A DNA stretch of 64,000 bases from Alphaproteobacteria bacterium 46_93_T64 (GCA_002163135.1 MAAN01000015.1:1-64000); one strand, 5' to 3'; positions 28,060 through 38,085 are shown, numbered from the stretch's first letter. The notes: generated by a model not told the origin, from the letters alone. Numbers and translations: made by a program.

Positions 28060-30605
28060 GTAATTCCGGCGGAGAAAGTCTAGGGCTTGCCATTAAGTAT
28101 GCGCGCCGTGAAATGCGAGGGGGCCTTAAAGGCTTCCGTATTTTCATTGCCTGCCTGATCCTCGGCGTTGCGGCTATTGCCGGCGTGGGCACTCTTTCCA
28201 GTTCCATCAACGAAGGTCTGCGGGCTAACGGACGTGTTATTCTAGGCGGTGATATCGATGTTCGTCTGACAGCACGCGAGGCATCAGACGCCGAATTTGC
28301 GTGGTTGAGCGCTAAAGGGGCTGTGAGCTCCATGCAAGTGCTGCGCGCTATGGTCCATGGAACTGATAGCGGGGAGCGGCTACTCAGCGAACTTAAGGCG
28401 GTAGATAACGCTTACCCGCTTTTTGGTCAGTTAGACTATGAAGATTTAGCGGGGGATCAGAGTACAAATGTGCCTGAAGCCCTGAAACAACAAGGCGGCG
28501 TATTTGGCGCGCTTGTTGAGGAACTTCTGTTGGATCGGTTAGGTGTAAAAAACGGAGCATCTTTGACGGTTGGGAGCCTCACTCTTGAGATAAGAGGCAT
28601 AATCAAAACTGAACCTGATAAAGCAAGCCAAGGAATGGCGCTGGGGCCACGTGTGATTGTTTCTACGGAAGCCCTTGCCATGACAGGCCTTGTACAGCCG
28701 GGAAGTCTTCTGCGGTATCATTACAGACTTAAACTCGGCCAAAACCTCACAACTGACGATTTTCGGAATCACGCAAAGTTGGAGCAAACCGAAGCAGGGT
28801 GGCGCATCACTGACGCCTCGAATGGTGCCCCTGGCATTAAACGGTTTGTTGAACGTGTGGCCATGTTCCTGACGCTTGTCGGTCTTACTGCATTGGTTGT
28901 TGGCGGTGTCGGTGTGGGGAATGCCGTGCGCGCCTATCTCGAAGGCAAAATCGAAACGATTGCGACACTTAAATGTCTTGGAGCAACAAGCGGACTTATT
29001 TTCCGTATCCATTATATTCAAGTAATGTTTTTGGCATTTGTTGGCTCGTTAGTTGGATTATTCCTTGGTTTTGGTGGCGCGGTTCTGGCGTCGCAGTTTT
29101 TAGCGCAAGCACTTCCTGTTCCAGCTGTAGTTACATTTCAGGCAGGCCCCCTTATTTTGGCATCCGCGTATGGCCTGCTAACAGCAACGCTATTTGCTGT
29201 CTGGCCTTTGGCGAGTGCGCGCGAAACATCTGCGGCCTCGCTCTTTCGGGATATCGTAGGGAAAAAGAAAAGGCCACGCCCGTTTTATCTAGCCATCATT
29301 GCTCTAACTTTTGCAGCTCTGGTTGCCTTAGCGATTGTCACTGTTGAAGAGCAGGCTTTCGCACTCGTATTTGTGATCGCTGCGAGTGCAGTCTTTGTCG
29401 TTTTGTACGGCGTTGGAGTATTAGTGCAATGGCTTGCGAAACGAGCGCCCAGAACTTCAATCCCCACGTTGCGTTTGGCACTGGCAAATCTACATCGACC
29501 GGGATCGGCAACCGCAAGTGTTGTCTTATCCATGGGGTTGGGACTGACATTGTTTGTCACGGTCGCCTTGATCGAAGGTAATTTGCGGGAACAAGTGCAG
29601 GGTCAATTACCTGAAAACGCGCCTGCCTTTTTCTTTATTGATATTCAAAACACACAGCTGGATCAATTTGTCGAAAAAGCAGAGGCTGTAATTGGCGTAA
29701 GTGACGTTAATCATGTGCCTAATTTACGCGGCCGTATTGTTCGGGTGAAAGATGTTCCTGCGGCAAAAGTAAAAGTTTCCAGTGACGTGAAATGGGTATT
29801 GCGCGGCGATCGCGGACTTACCTACGCCAAAGAAGTGCCGGTGAATGCAACCATTGTCAAAGGTGACTGGTGGCCAGATGACTACTCTGGTGAACCACTT
29901 ATCAGTTTATCGGAAGATGCCGCGATCGGGATGGATATCGGTGTAGGCGATAAAATGACGATTAACGTCATGGGCCGCGAAATTACAGCGAAAATTGCTA
30001 ACCTGCGTAAAGTCGACTGGAGTACACTTGCCATCAATTTTGTGATTGTGTTTGATCATCACACTTTGGCGGCGGCTCCGCACAGTCATTTGGCAACAGC
30101 GAAAGCATCGGATCAATCTGAAACGAAGCTATTCCGTGCAATAACAGAGACTTTTCCGAATATTTCGGTTGTTCGGATGAAGGAAGCCCTGCAAACGGTC
30201 GCTAAAATTCTCGAGCAACTATCATCGGCTGTTACAGCAACGGCCTCTGTGACTTTAGTATCTGGTATTTTGGTTCTGGCGGGTGCTTTTGCTGCGGGCC
30301 ATAGAAAACGTGTTTACGATTCAGTTATCCTAAAAGTTCTGGGTGCAACCCGGCGGGATATCTTCAAGATCTTTCTTCTTGAATATGCATTGCTCGGCAT
30401 GGTCACATCTTTGATTGCTGCAGGTGCCGGATGGTTAGGTGCTTATATGGTGATTACCGAAGTGCTGGAAGCAAAATGGACAAACTTACCGCTTACAGTG
30501 ATTGGAACCGTTGTTGTGAGTGTAGGAGTTACAATCCTGTTTGGCCTATTTGGATCCTGGAGGGCGCTTGGAGAGAAGCCAGCTCCGGTTTTGAGATCTG
30601 AATAA
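28056..30605 (+). CDS. ybbP: FtsX-family ABC permease YbbP
   Basis: An 849-residue inner-membrane protein with the YbbP layout. A first helix (about 25-50) is followed by a large periplasmic MacB-like domain, three helices, a central pair, a second periplasmic domain and three C-terminal helices. FtsX motifs are seen at KIETIATLKCLGATSGLIF (about 300-318) and VYDSVILKVLGATRRDIF (about 750-767), the coupling regions that contact the ATPase. Translationally coupled to ybbA. The substrate is not known. Confidence 0.93.
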   Translation: MSNSGGESLGLAIKYARREMRGGLKGFRIFIACLILGVAAIAGVGTLSSSINEGLRANGRVILGGDIDVRLTAREASDAEFAWLSAKGAVSSMQVLRAMVHGTDSGERLLSELKAVDNAYPLFGQLDYEDLAGDQSTNVPEALKQQGGVFGALVEELLLDRLGVKNGASLTVGSLTLEIRGIIKTEPDKASQGMALGPRVIVSTEALAMTGLVQPGSLLRYHYRLKLGQNLTTDDFRNHAKLEQTEAGWRITDASNGAPGIKRFVERVAMFLTLVGLTALVVGGVGVGNAVRAYLEGKIETIATLKCLGATSGLIFRIHYIQVMFLAFVGSLVGLFLGFGGAVLASQFLAQALPVPAVVTFQAGPLILASAYGLLTATLFAVWPLASARETSAASLFRDIVGKKKRPRPFYLAIIALTFAALVALAIVTVEEQAFALVFVIAASAVFVVLYGVGVLVQWLAKRAPRTSIPTLRLALANLHRPGSATASVVLSMGLGLTLFVTVALIEGNLREQVQGQLPENAPAFFFIDIQNTQLDQFVEKAEAVIGVSDVNHVPNLRGRIVRVKDVPAAKVKVSSDVKWVLRGDRGLTYAKEVPVNATIVKGDWWPDDYSGEPLISLSEDAAIGMDIGVGDKMTINVMGREITAKIANLRKVDWSTLAINFVIVFDHHTLAAAPHSHLATAKASDQSETKLFRAITETFPNISVVRMKEALQTVAKILEQLSSAVTATASVTLVSGILVLAGAFAAGHRKRVYDSVILKVLGATRRDIFKIFLLEYALLGMVTSLIAAGAGWLGAYMVITEVLEAKWTNLPLTVIGTVVVSVGVTILFGLFGSWRALGEKPAPVLRSE

Positions 30606-30680
30606 TGTTGATTTCACTTGAAATTTTCCACGTTTACTCCAATATCTAGATTAAATTCAATTCGTGTAGGACAGATAAAA

Positions 30681-31388
30681 ATGGCAACCGACTATTCAAG
30701 GCTCAATACAGCTTCATCACATACGATGGATCAAGCTGCTCTTGATGAGGGTCTTCGCTCTCACATGCTGAAGGTCTATAACTATATGGCTTCAGGTTTG
30801 GCACTGAGCGGTGCCGCAGCGGCATTTACGGCTTCTAATGAAACACTGTATAACGCGGTTTTTGGAACACCTCTTCAGTGGGTTGTTATGTTCGCGCCGT
30901 TATTGATTTTATTCGGCATGGCGAAAGCAAACGTCCAAACTACCAAAATTTTGTACTGGGTAATGGTTACAACTTTTGGCGTGTCCATTGCGTACATTTT
31001 TCAAGTTTATACGGCTGAAAGTGTTGTTCGGGTATTCTTTATAACTGCGGCAACATTCGGTTCCGCGAGTTTGTATGGCTACGTCACGAAGAGAGACCTT
31101 ACTGGTATGGGCTCTTTCATGATGATGGGTCTGATTGGGATCATTATTGCTTCTGTCGTGAATATCTTCCTTGCCTCAAGCATGCTGCATTTTGTGGTAT
31201 CAATCTTGGGTGTCTTGATCTTCACAGGCCTTACAGCGTTTGACACGCAGCGGATCAAATCTGAATATTACCAAGGTCACAGTGAAGAAGTTCTTGAAAA
31301 AGGAGCCATTATGGGCGCTGTTTCAATGTATCTGAACTTCTTGAACCTGTTCATGATGCTGCTGAGCCTGCTTGGCAATCGCGACTAA
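30681..31388 (+). CDS. Bax inhibitor-1 (BI-1)/YccA family protein
   Basis: A 235-residue protein with seven predicted membrane helices. It has the family's DEGLRSHMLKVYNYMASGL start and the C-terminal LTAFDTQRIKSEYYQ, whose Asp pair region is linked to pH-sensitive calcium leak in BI-1 homologues. In E. coli the relative YccA modulates the FtsH protease. AGGACA precedes ATG 30681; an upstream frame (30618) lacks homology. A strong terminator follows. Confidence 0.93.
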   Translation: MATDYSRLNTASSHTMDQAALDEGLRSHMLKVYNYMASGLALSGAAAAFTASNETLYNAVFGTPLQWVVMFAPLLILFGMAKANVQTTKILYWVMVTTFGVSIAYIFQVYTAESVVRVFFITAATFGSASLYGYVTKRDLTGMGSFMMMGLIGIIIASVVNIFLASSMLHFVVSILGVLIFTGLTAFDTQRIKSEYYQGHSEEVLEKGAIMGAVSMYLNFLNLFMMLLSLLGNRD

Positions 31389-31410
31389 GAGTGCCGACAT
31401 AAATTATTCG

Positions 31411-31439
31411 AAAAGCCCGGCCTTAGTGCCGGGCTTTTT
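31411..31439 (+). terminator. Intrinsic terminator after the BI-1 gene
   Basis: A perfect GC-rich stem (AAAAGCCCGGC with GCCGGGCTTTT) around a CTTAGT loop with a T run, 22 bp after the stop codon. Confidence 0.92.
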
Positions 31440-31539
31440 GTTTGAAAACAACGATAATTAAATTTCACTTGGCAGCTTAGTTCAACCTGCTAAAATAGTT
31501 GGAAAGCAAACATAATACTTATTCGAAAGTAACGACCCT

Positions 31540-33018
31540 ATGCGCATTCTTATCGCAATGATGAAACACGAAACCAATACTTTTTCGCCTATTCCAGCAG
31601 ATTGGAAAAGGTTTGAAGATTGGGGTGTTCATTTTGGGGATGACGCCCGCGCTACTTATGAAGGCACGGCCATGCCTATGGGTGCCTATATAGAACTTGC
31701 CAAATCCATTGGGGCTGAAATCGTAACGCCAGTTGCTGCCGAAGCGATGCCCTCAGGTCTGGTAACGGCGGAAGCCTATAACAAATTGTCCGATCCGATT
31801 TTGGATGAAGTTCGAAATGGTGTTGATGCTGTCATGCTTGATCTGCACGGTGCTATGGTGTCCGAAGAAACACCAGACGGTGAGGGGACATTGCTGGAGC
31901 GTATTCGGGCCATCGATCCGGATCTCCCAATTGCTGTGACGCTGGACCTTCATTGTAATCTCACAGATAAAATGGCGAGCAATTGTACAACGCTTATCGG
32001 CTATAAAACATACCCGCACGTTGATATGTATGAAGTTGGCATGCAAATTGGTCAGTCGCTTCTGGATACTCTGGATGCCAAAATAGAACCCGTCATGTCA
32101 TGGGGAAATACACCGGTTCTGAGTCAAACTTTGTGTCAGGGTACAGATGATGAACCCATGGCAACCCTTATCCGCTTATGCCTAGAAGCGGAGCAAGAGC
32201 CGGGCATTATCGCCGCAACTGCGTTCGGCGGATTTGCACTGGCCGATATCAAGCAAGCTGGCAATTCGGTTATCATTGTTGCCGATGGCGATCAGGCGAA
32301 AGCCGATGAAGTCCGCGACCGTATTCTTGCGAAGGCTTGGGAACTTCGTGAAGACTTTATTTATAAACATGCCCCGCTGGAAGAGCGTGTGGCAGAAGCA
32401 AAGACAATTACGGACGGCCCCGTTATTTTACTAGATCATGCTGATAACTGCGGATCAGGTGCGACGCAGGATGTGATGACTGTTATCGCAGAAATCCTGC
32501 GCCAAGGTTTGGAAGATGTGGCCGTAGGTGCTGTCTGGGACCCTGCCGCAGTTGCTGAAATGCAAAAAACAGGTATCGGCAACAAGATCACTCTGAAGCT
32601 CGGTGGTAAGACGGATATGCCTAGTATTGGTGAAGTCGGTGAGCCTCTTGAACTTACTGGTACGGTGAAAGTTCTCACTAACGGAGAATGGACAGTACGC
32701 GGTCCTATGTATACCGGGATTAAGGTGTTTATGGGACCGACGGCAGTTCTAGACACAGGTAATATGGAAATTGTGATTGTTTCAAACCATCATGAACCAT
32801 GGGACCAAGGTGTTTTCACATCCGTAGGAATTCAGCCAGAATACAAAAGATATCTTGTTCTGAAAAGTCGCATTCACTACCGGGCCGGATTTGCTAAACT
32901 GGCTAAAGCGACAATGACGTTGGACGGAAAGGGTGTTACCACATCAGATAATAATCTGCTGGAATATAAAAACGTCCGTCGCCCGATTTACCCACTGGAC
33001 CTGATTAACGAGGCATAA
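31540..33018 (+). CDS. M81 family metallopeptidase (MlrC-like)
   Basis: A 492-residue zinc peptidase-like protein related to MlrC, which in sphingomonads cleaves linearised microcystin. It has the N-terminal HETNTFSP block, DLHGAMVSEETPDGEG and LDLHCNLTDKM (metal ligands), IGYKTYPHVDMYE, and the C-terminal DHADNCGSGATQD. Most bacteria with this gene do not see microcystin, so the natural substrate is probably another peptide or amide. The TPR gene starts 2 bp after the stop, so the two are one operon. Confidence 0.92.
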   Translation: MRILIAMMKHETNTFSPIPADWKRFEDWGVHFGDDARATYEGTAMPMGAYIELAKSIGAEIVTPVAAEAMPSGLVTAEAYNKLSDPILDEVRNGVDAVMLDLHGAMVSEETPDGEGTLLERIRAIDPDLPIAVTLDLHCNLTDKMASNCTTLIGYKTYPHVDMYEVGMQIGQSLLDTLDAKIEPVMSWGNTPVLSQTLCQGTDDEPMATLIRLCLEAEQEPGIIAATAFGGFALADIKQAGNSVIIVADGDQAKADEVRDRILAKAWELREDFIYKHAPLEERVAEAKTITDGPVILLDHADNCGSGATQDVMTVIAEILRQGLEDVAVGAVWDPAAVAEMQKTGIGNKITLKLGGKTDMPSIGEVGEPLELTGTVKVLTNGEWTVRGPMYTGIKVFMGPTAVLDTGNMEIVIVSNHHEPWDQGVFTSVGIQPEYKRYLVLKSRIHYRAGFAKLAKATMTLDGKGVTTSDNNLLEYKNVRRPIYPLDLINEA

Positions 33019-33020
33019 TC

Positions 33021-34340
33021 ATGCAAGACCTCTATGGCAACAAAATCACCACTCATTCCGAAAAAACCGTTGATGCGGTTAACCGGTTTTCTGAAAGCCT
33101 GATCGGGTTTGGCGTAGATTTTGGGGTCATCTTTGAGGCATCAGACGGAGATCCTGATTGCGCAATTGCAAATTCACTGGCGGGCTTACTGGGATTGTTC
33201 CTTGAAACACCGGATCGCCTAGAGATAGCAGATAAATATTTTGTCCGTGCTAAGAACACGATGTCGAAGGCTTCTGAGCGGGAACAGATCTTTGTCTCGG
33301 CTTTGCTGGCTAGTCGGGATCAGGATGTCGCAACATCACTTAAGTGCCACCGCGAACTTGCTGAAAAATATCCACGCGATCTACTGTCAGCCAAAATTGG
33401 TCAAACTCAGTATTTCAATCTGGGTGATGATGATGGGATGTTGTGGCTTGCAGATCGGGTTATAGATGCCCATCGTGATACAGCTTATGCCCATGGTATG
33501 CGCGCTTTCGGTCTGGAGCAAATGAGCCAGCTTGGGGAGGCTGAAGAAGAGGCCCGAAGAGCTACGCACATGAGAAAGTGCGATCCTTGGGCGCATCACG
33601 CGGCCGCGCATGTCATGATTACAGAAGGTCGGCATGACGAAGGCATTAGCTGGATGAACAACCTTTCTGATCAATGGGATGGCTGCAACTCATTCATGTA
33701 CACCCATAATTGGTGGCATCTGGCTTTGTTCCATCTTGAGCTTGAAGAATTTTCGCAAGCGTTGGACTTGTACGACACTCATATTTGGGGGCGTGACAAA
33801 ACCTACAGTCAGGACCAGATCAACGCAATTTCCATGCTGTGGCGTCTGGAAATCGCTGGCGTGGATGTGGGTGACCGCTGGGAAAATGTTGCTGATTTTG
33901 TTGCGGCTCGCACCTTCGTTAATGATCAACCATTTCTGGATATGCAGTATGTCTTTGCTTTGGCAAGAGCTGGGCGAGAAGAAGCATTGAACAGATTAAT
34001 GGCAAGCATGGAGATGATGCGACGTGAATCTCCATTATTCACCCGTACTGCGTGGGCCGAGGTAGCGATACCTGCGGCAAAAGCATTTGTGGCTTATGCC
34101 AAGGGCGACTTTAAATTGTGCCTAGCGCTTCTTGCACCAGCGCGTGCTCAGCTTCAGTCTATTGGCGGCAGTCATGCACAACGCGATTTGTTCGAACAGG
34201 TCTGGATCCAGAGTTTGTTGAAAGAGAAAGATTTTGGCACGGCTCTTCCGCTTATTCAGGCGCGTCTTGATTTTAGAAAACCGGTGAAGCTGGATATGTC
34301 ATTGATGCATATGGCGAAGAGTGCTTCTTTACTCGCCTAG
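33021..34340 (+). CDS. TTC38-like tetratricopeptide repeat protein
   Basis: A 439-residue all-helical protein related to eukaryotic TTC38 and its bacterial homologues. The signature is HHAAAHVMITEGRHDEG followed by HNWWHLALFHLELEEF (about 191-247) and the YDTHIWG block. These proteins carry degenerate TPR-type helix pairs; the conserved His-rich motifs are more than a plain scaffold needs and hint at a bound ligand or metal (inference). No signal peptide, so cytosolic. Tight coupling to the MlrC-like gene suggests a shared pathway. The stop overlaps the convergent DUF2794 gene by 4 bases. Confidence 0.85.
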   Translation: MQDLYGNKITTHSEKTVDAVNRFSESLIGFGVDFGVIFEASDGDPDCAIANSLAGLLGLFLETPDRLEIADKYFVRAKNTMSKASEREQIFVSALLASRDQDVATSLKCHRELAEKYPRDLLSAKIGQTQYFNLGDDDGMLWLADRVIDAHRDTAYAHGMRAFGLEQMSQLGEAEEEARRATHMRKCDPWAHHAAAHVMITEGRHDEGISWMNNLSDQWDGCNSFMYTHNWWHLALFHLELEEFSQALDLYDTHIWGRDKTYSQDQINAISMLWRLEIAGVDVGDRWENVADFVAARTFVNDQPFLDMQYVFALARAGREEALNRLMASMEMMRRESPLFTRTAWAEVAIPAAKAFVAYAKGDFKLCLALLAPARAQLQSIGGSHAQRDLFEQVWIQSLLKEKDFGTALPLIQARLDFRKPVKLDMSLMHMAKSASLLA

Positions 34341-34711
34341 TCTACTGATTGCAGGCGTTTTTTATCAAATACTTTAAGAACTTGTTCCAGATCCTTGCCT
34401 CGTTTTAAAGTGCGCCCTGATTGACTAAGCACTGAAAATGCGCCTTGTTTATTGGCAAGTCTGGGCTCTTTATAGATACGGAAAATGGGCTTATCGGTAG
34501 TTCTGTGAAAAATGGCAAAGCTGCAAGTGGTCTTGGTTTGGCCAATAGCGTAATCGCGCCATTCTGATTTGGCGACCATTAGCCCGTATACTTGTAATAT
34601 CTGGCTAAGTTCTTTTCGATTGAAGAATATCGGAGCGGGTGTTTTTGGCGCATTGATGCTACGCCCTGTCTGGCTTAAGGGGTGATTGATTAGTTCAACA
34701 ACTTCGCTCAT
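34337..34711 (-). CDS. DUF2794 family protein
   Basis: A 124-residue protein with the alphaproteobacterial DUF2794 pattern: FFNRKELSQILQVYGLMVAKSEWRDYAI, then FRIYKEPRL and a C-terminal SQSGRTLKRGKDLEQVLKV. The family has no known function and is nearly confined to alphaproteobacteria, which supports the taxonomic guess. I use ATG 34711; the frame also opens 18 codons upstream with a Cys-rich unconserved stretch. Confidence 0.85.
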   Translation of the reverse strand: MSEVVELINHPLSQTGRSINAPKTPAPIFFNRKELSQILQVYGLMVAKSEWRDYAIGQTKTTCSFAIFHRTTDKPIFRIYKEPRLANKQGAFSVLSQSGRTLKRGKDLEQVLKVFDKKRLQSVD

Positions 34712-34778
34712 CGGCCCATCCACTTCGTAATAATTTATTTTCTCGCATATACACGAACACGTCAAGTTTTGTGATATT

Positions 34779-34784
34779 TATAAT
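34779..34784 (+). promoter_or_regulatory. Possible -10 element of msrB
   Basis: A perfect TATAAT hexamer lies 57 bases before the msrB start, in an AT-rich stretch between divergent genes. I see no matching -35 box at normal spacing, so this is only suggestive. Confidence 0.3.
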
Positions 34785-34841
34785 GCTCTTCCTTATATAT
34801 ATGTAGGATGGCGAAATAATCTATTAAAGTGGAGATTAGCG

Positions 34842-35237
34842 GTGGACAAGGTTACGAAGACAGATGCTGAATGGAAAGCACAGCTGAGCCATGAACAATA
34901 CAAAGTAACCCGTAAAAAAGGGACGGAACGTGCTTTTAGCGGCGCGTACGACAGCAACAAGAAAGAGGGCGTCTACGCCTGTATTTGCTGCGGTGAACCT
35001 TTGTTTGATTCAAATACAAAATTTGATTCAGGTACAGGATGGCCCAGTTTTTTCAAACCACTAAGTGAAGAAATGGTAGGCGAGATCTCGGATCGCAGTT
35101 TCTTTATGCGCCGCACCGAAGTGATCTGCAATAAATGTGATGCGCATTTAGGACACGTTTTTCCAGACGGGCCAGCCCCGACAGGTCTTAGATATTGCCT
35201 CAACTCTGCCGCGTTGAATTTTAAAGAAAAAGAGTAA
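34842..35237 (+). CDS. msrB: Peptide-methionine (R)-S-oxide reductase MsrB
   Basis: A 131-residue repair enzyme that reduces methionine-R-sulfoxide in proteins. The catalytic Cys119 is in [10 protein letters not shown], and two C-x2-C pairs (Cys47/50 and Cys96/99) form the structural zinc site. The GTGWPSF block is complete. It starts at GTG with GGAG upstream. No resolving cysteine pattern beyond this is evident. Cytosolic, no signal peptide. Convergent with the peptide transporter operon. Confidence 0.95.
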   Translation: MDKVTKTDAEWKAQLSHEQYKVTRKKGTERAFSGAYDSNKKEGVYACICCGEPLFDSNTKFDSGTGWPSFFKPLSEEMVGEISDRSFFMRRTEVICNKCDAHLGHVFPDGPAPTGLRYCLNSAALNFKEKE

Positions 35238-35244
35238 CTTCAGT

Positions 35245-36240
35245 TTACACAGATGCTGCTCGTGCCATCATTTCTTTAGAAAAATGACAAGCGGCAAAAT
35301 GATCGGGGGAGACTTCTTTTAACATCGGTGTCTCTCGTTTGCAGCGATCATCAACCATGGGGCAACGATCCTGAAAGGCGCAGCCGTTACGTTTTTCAGT
35401 TTGACCTGTAACTGAACCACTTAAACGAATGCGATCACGTTTTTTGCCGGCCGCCGGTTTTGGAACGGCATCCAGAAGAATACCCGTATATGGGTGGGCT
35501 GGCGCGGCGAACAGATCTTCTGTGCGCCCTTTCTCGACGATGGATCCCAGATACATAACCGCAACTTCATCACAAAGATATTCGACGACGGCCAAATCAT
35601 GGCTAATAAACATGTAGGTGACACCAAAGCTATCTTGCAAATCACGCAGCAAGTTTAGCACTTGCGCCTGAACAGAGACATCAAGAGCTGAGACGGGTTC
35701 ATCCGCCACGATGAGTTCAGGACGCGTTATCAATGCACGTGCAATGGCAATTCGTTGGCGCTGTCCGCCGGAAAACTCATGTGGATATTTACCAACATCT
35801 GTTGGTTTTAGGCCCACTGAGGATAAGACTTCTGCAACCCGTTCCTCTTTTTCGCGTTTAGGCAAATTTCCAATGGCTGCCAGAGGCTCGGCCACAATGC
35901 GTCCAACGTTGTGGTGAGGATCAAGAGATCCGTATGGGTCCTGAAACACCATTTGGAAATGTTGACGTAGGGGCCGCAATTCGTTGAAACTTTTCCCAAC
36001 AACCTCCTCTCCCAGAATTTGGACAGAGCCGGAGTCAGTTTCTTCCAACGCCATAACATTCCGAGCCAAAGTGGATTTACCACAGCCACTTTCGCCAACA
36101 ATGCCAAAACTTTTGCCTTCTTTGATTTCAAAGCTGACACCGTTTAGCGCATAAACAAATTTCGGCGCTGCAAATAGGCTTTCTTTTGGCAACGGGTAGT
36201 GGCGAACCAGATCAGTGACTTTCAGGACGGTTTTACTCAT
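35245..36240 (-). CDS. Peptide ABC transporter ATP-binding protein DppF/OppF type
   Basis: A 331-residue ATPase. Walker A is GESGCGKST, the signature FSGGQRQRIAIARAL, Walker B LIVADEPVSALD. The C-terminal oligopeptide domain has the cysteine-bearing CAFQDRCPMVDDRCKRE stretch typical of Dpp/Opp ATPases. It is the last gene of a four-gene importer operon and overlaps the DppD-type gene by 4 bases. It should energise uptake of short peptides together with DppD. Confidence 0.92.
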   Translation of the reverse strand: MSKTVLKVTDLVRHYPLPKESLFAAPKFVYALNGVSFEIKEGKSFGIVGESGCGKSTLARNVMALEETDSGSVQILGEEVVGKSFNELRPLRQHFQMVFQDPYGSLDPHHNVGRIVAEPLAAIGNLPKREKEERVAEVLSSVGLKPTDVGKYPHEFSGGQRQRIAIARALITRPELIVADEPVSALDVSVQAQVLNLLRDLQDSFGVTYMFISHDLAVVEYLCDEVAVMYLGSIVEKGRTEDLFAAPAHPYTGILLDAVPKPAAGKKRDRIRLSGSVTGQTEKRNGCAFQDRCPMVDDRCKRETPMLKEVSPDHFAACHFSKEMMARAASV

Positions 36241-37232
36241 TTGTACAATCCCTCGCCTCTGGCTTCGATCGCTTGGTCAAGATGATGGCAAGATACTTTG
36301 TGTGCAGCTTCAAGGCTGAAGGCTACAGGGACAGTGTTACGGCACTCAGATGTCGCCAACGGACATCGATCTGTGAACGTGCAACCAGTTGGCAGGTTAA
36401 TTAGATCGGGAACAGTGCCCGGAATTGTCGTGAGGCGTCCATTACGACCCATGCCAAGTTTTGGCATGGCAGCAAACAGCCCTTGTGTATAGGGGTGCGT
36501 CAGGTTACCAAAAATTTGATCGGTAGCCCCGCTTTCAACAACTGTCCCGCCATACATTACCAATACTTTGTCAGTGTTTTCGGCAATAACGCCCAAATCA
36601 TGGGAAATGAGGATTAGGGACATGCCTTCTTCTTTAACCAGATTTTGGATAAGTTCCAGAATCTGGTCCTGAATGGTGACATCAAGCGCAGTTGTGGGCT
36701 CATCCGCAATTAGGATGTCAGGCGAGCATGAAAGCGCGATAGCGATCATAACACGTTGACGTTGACCGCCTGAAAGTTGATGGGGGTAATTTCTAACGCG
36801 CTCCGACGGGTTGGGAATACCAACGCGTTCCATTAGATTTACAGCTTCGGTAAAGGCGTCCTTTTTGGAAAGACCGCGATGCAGGCGTAACGGTTCCATG
36901 ATTTGCCGGCCGACAGTATGTACTGGGTTCAATGACGTCATGGGTTCTTGAAAAATCATGGCCATCCGGTTTCCACGGATTTTACACATTTCTTTTTCCG
37001 ATTTGACGAGCAGGTCTTCCCCGTTCATCAGAATTTCGCCGCTCGTGGTACCATTTTCAGGCAGCAATCCCATAAGTGCGAGTGCTGTCATGGATTTACC
37101 GCAACCACTTTCCCCAACAATACCGAGGGTTTGGCCTTTTTCAAGGATGATGTCCAAATTACGCACGGCTCGCGCTGGCCCCATCGCAGTGGACAGAGAA
37201 ACATCGAGCTCTTTTACTTCCAACAAAGCCAT
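36237..37232 (-). CDS. Peptide ABC transporter ATP-binding protein DppD/OppD type
   Basis: A 331-residue ATPase partner of DppF. Walker A is GESGCGKSM, the signature LSGGQRQRVMIAIAL, Walker B ILIADEPTTALD, with the oligopeptide C-terminal domain (CTFTDRCPLATSEC). Overlap with the downstream gene and one base between it and the permease gene upstream show one transcript. Confidence 0.92.
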   Translation of the reverse strand: MALLEVKELDVSLSTAMGPARAVRNLDIILEKGQTLGIVGESGCGKSMTALALMGLLPENGTTSGEILMNGEDLLVKSEKEMCKIRGNRMAMIFQEPMTSLNPVHTVGRQIMEPLRLHRGLSKKDAFTEAVNLMERVGIPNPSERVRNYPHQLSGGQRQRVMIAIALSCSPDILIADEPTTALDVTIQDQILELIQNLVKEEGMSLILISHDLGVIAENTDKVLVMYGGTVVESGATDQIFGNLTHPYTQGLFAAMPKLGMGRNGRLTTIPGTVPDLINLPTGCTFTDRCPLATSECRNTVPVAFSLEAAHKVSCHHLDQAIEARGEGLYK

Positions 37233-37233
37233 A

Positions 37234-38085
37234 CTAGCGTTTCCTGCTCAAACGTGGGTCAAGTACATCGCGCAGACCATCCCCAAGGAGGTTGAGGCCA
37301 AAGACGGCGAGTGCGATTGCAGCCCCCGGATAGACGGCTTGCATAGGTTGCAAGAACATTAATGTTTGTGCTTCATTGAGCATCCGACCCCAAGATGGAT
37401 GGGGGGGCTGGGTTCCAAGGCCAAGATAGGACAAGGCCGCCTCTGCAAGAATGGCAATGGCAAACTGGATTGTTGCCTGAACGATCAAAATTGACAGTAT
37501 GTTGGGAAGGACATGTTCCATCGTGATGCGGAATTTGCCTTTACCCGACGCACGCGCTGCCATGACATATTCTCTGGTCCAGATGGCGTTGGCCGTCCCT
37601 CGTGTTATTCGAGCGAAAACGGGGACATTATAGATACCGATGGCAATGATGGAGTTCACACCGCCTGGGCCTAAAATGGCTGTGATCATAATGGCGGACA
37701 AAATCGCTGGAAAAGCAAAAGAGAAATCGCTGAAGCGCATGATCAATTCTTCTGTCCAGCCCCGACGTGCAGAGGCAATAAGACCCAAACCGACACCTGC
37801 GAACAAACCGATTGAGACCGCTACAACACCAACTGTGATCGAATTTTGCGTTCCAGCCATCAGCAGTGAAAGTATATCGCGTCCGAACAGATCGGTCCCA
37901 AACCAATGTTCAGCTGAGGGAAGCAAAAATCTGTTTTTAATCGAAATGTCGTAAACTTCACCCGGCGTCCAGACTAGGGATACAACTGCGCACAGAAGCA
38001 AGAACGCGGTAATCGTACCGCCAACTACAAAGCTTCTGCTACGGGTGCAACGGGCAAAAAATGATTGCGAAGACGAACTACTCAT
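37234..38085 (-). CDS. Peptide ABC transporter permease DppC type
   Basis: A 283-residue inner-membrane permease with six helices. An N-terminal OppC segment (HWFGTDLFGRDILSLLMAGTQ) precedes the BPD transport core. The EAA loop, YVMAARASGKGKFRITMEHVLPN, contacts the ATPases. Overlaps the DppB gene by 4 bases. Confidence 0.92.
   Translation of the reverse strand: MSSSSSQSFFARCTRSRSFVVGGTITAFLLLCAVVSLVWTPGEVYDISIKNRFLLPSAEHWFGTDLFGRDILSLLMAGTQNSITVGVVAVSIGLFAGVGLGLIASARRGWTEELIMRFSDFSFAFPAILSAIMITAILGPGGVNSIIAIGIYNVPVFARITRGTANAIWTREYVMAARASGKGKFRITMEHVLPNILSILIVQATIQFAIAILAEAALSYLGLGTQPPHPSWGRMLNEAQTLMFLQPMQAVYPGAAIALAVFGLNLLGDGLRDVLDPRLSRKR

Noticed and set aside
28539-29021. A 160-residue minus-strand frame inside ybbP
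   Set aside because: It is a shadow of the real permease gene, with no motif or ribosome-binding site.
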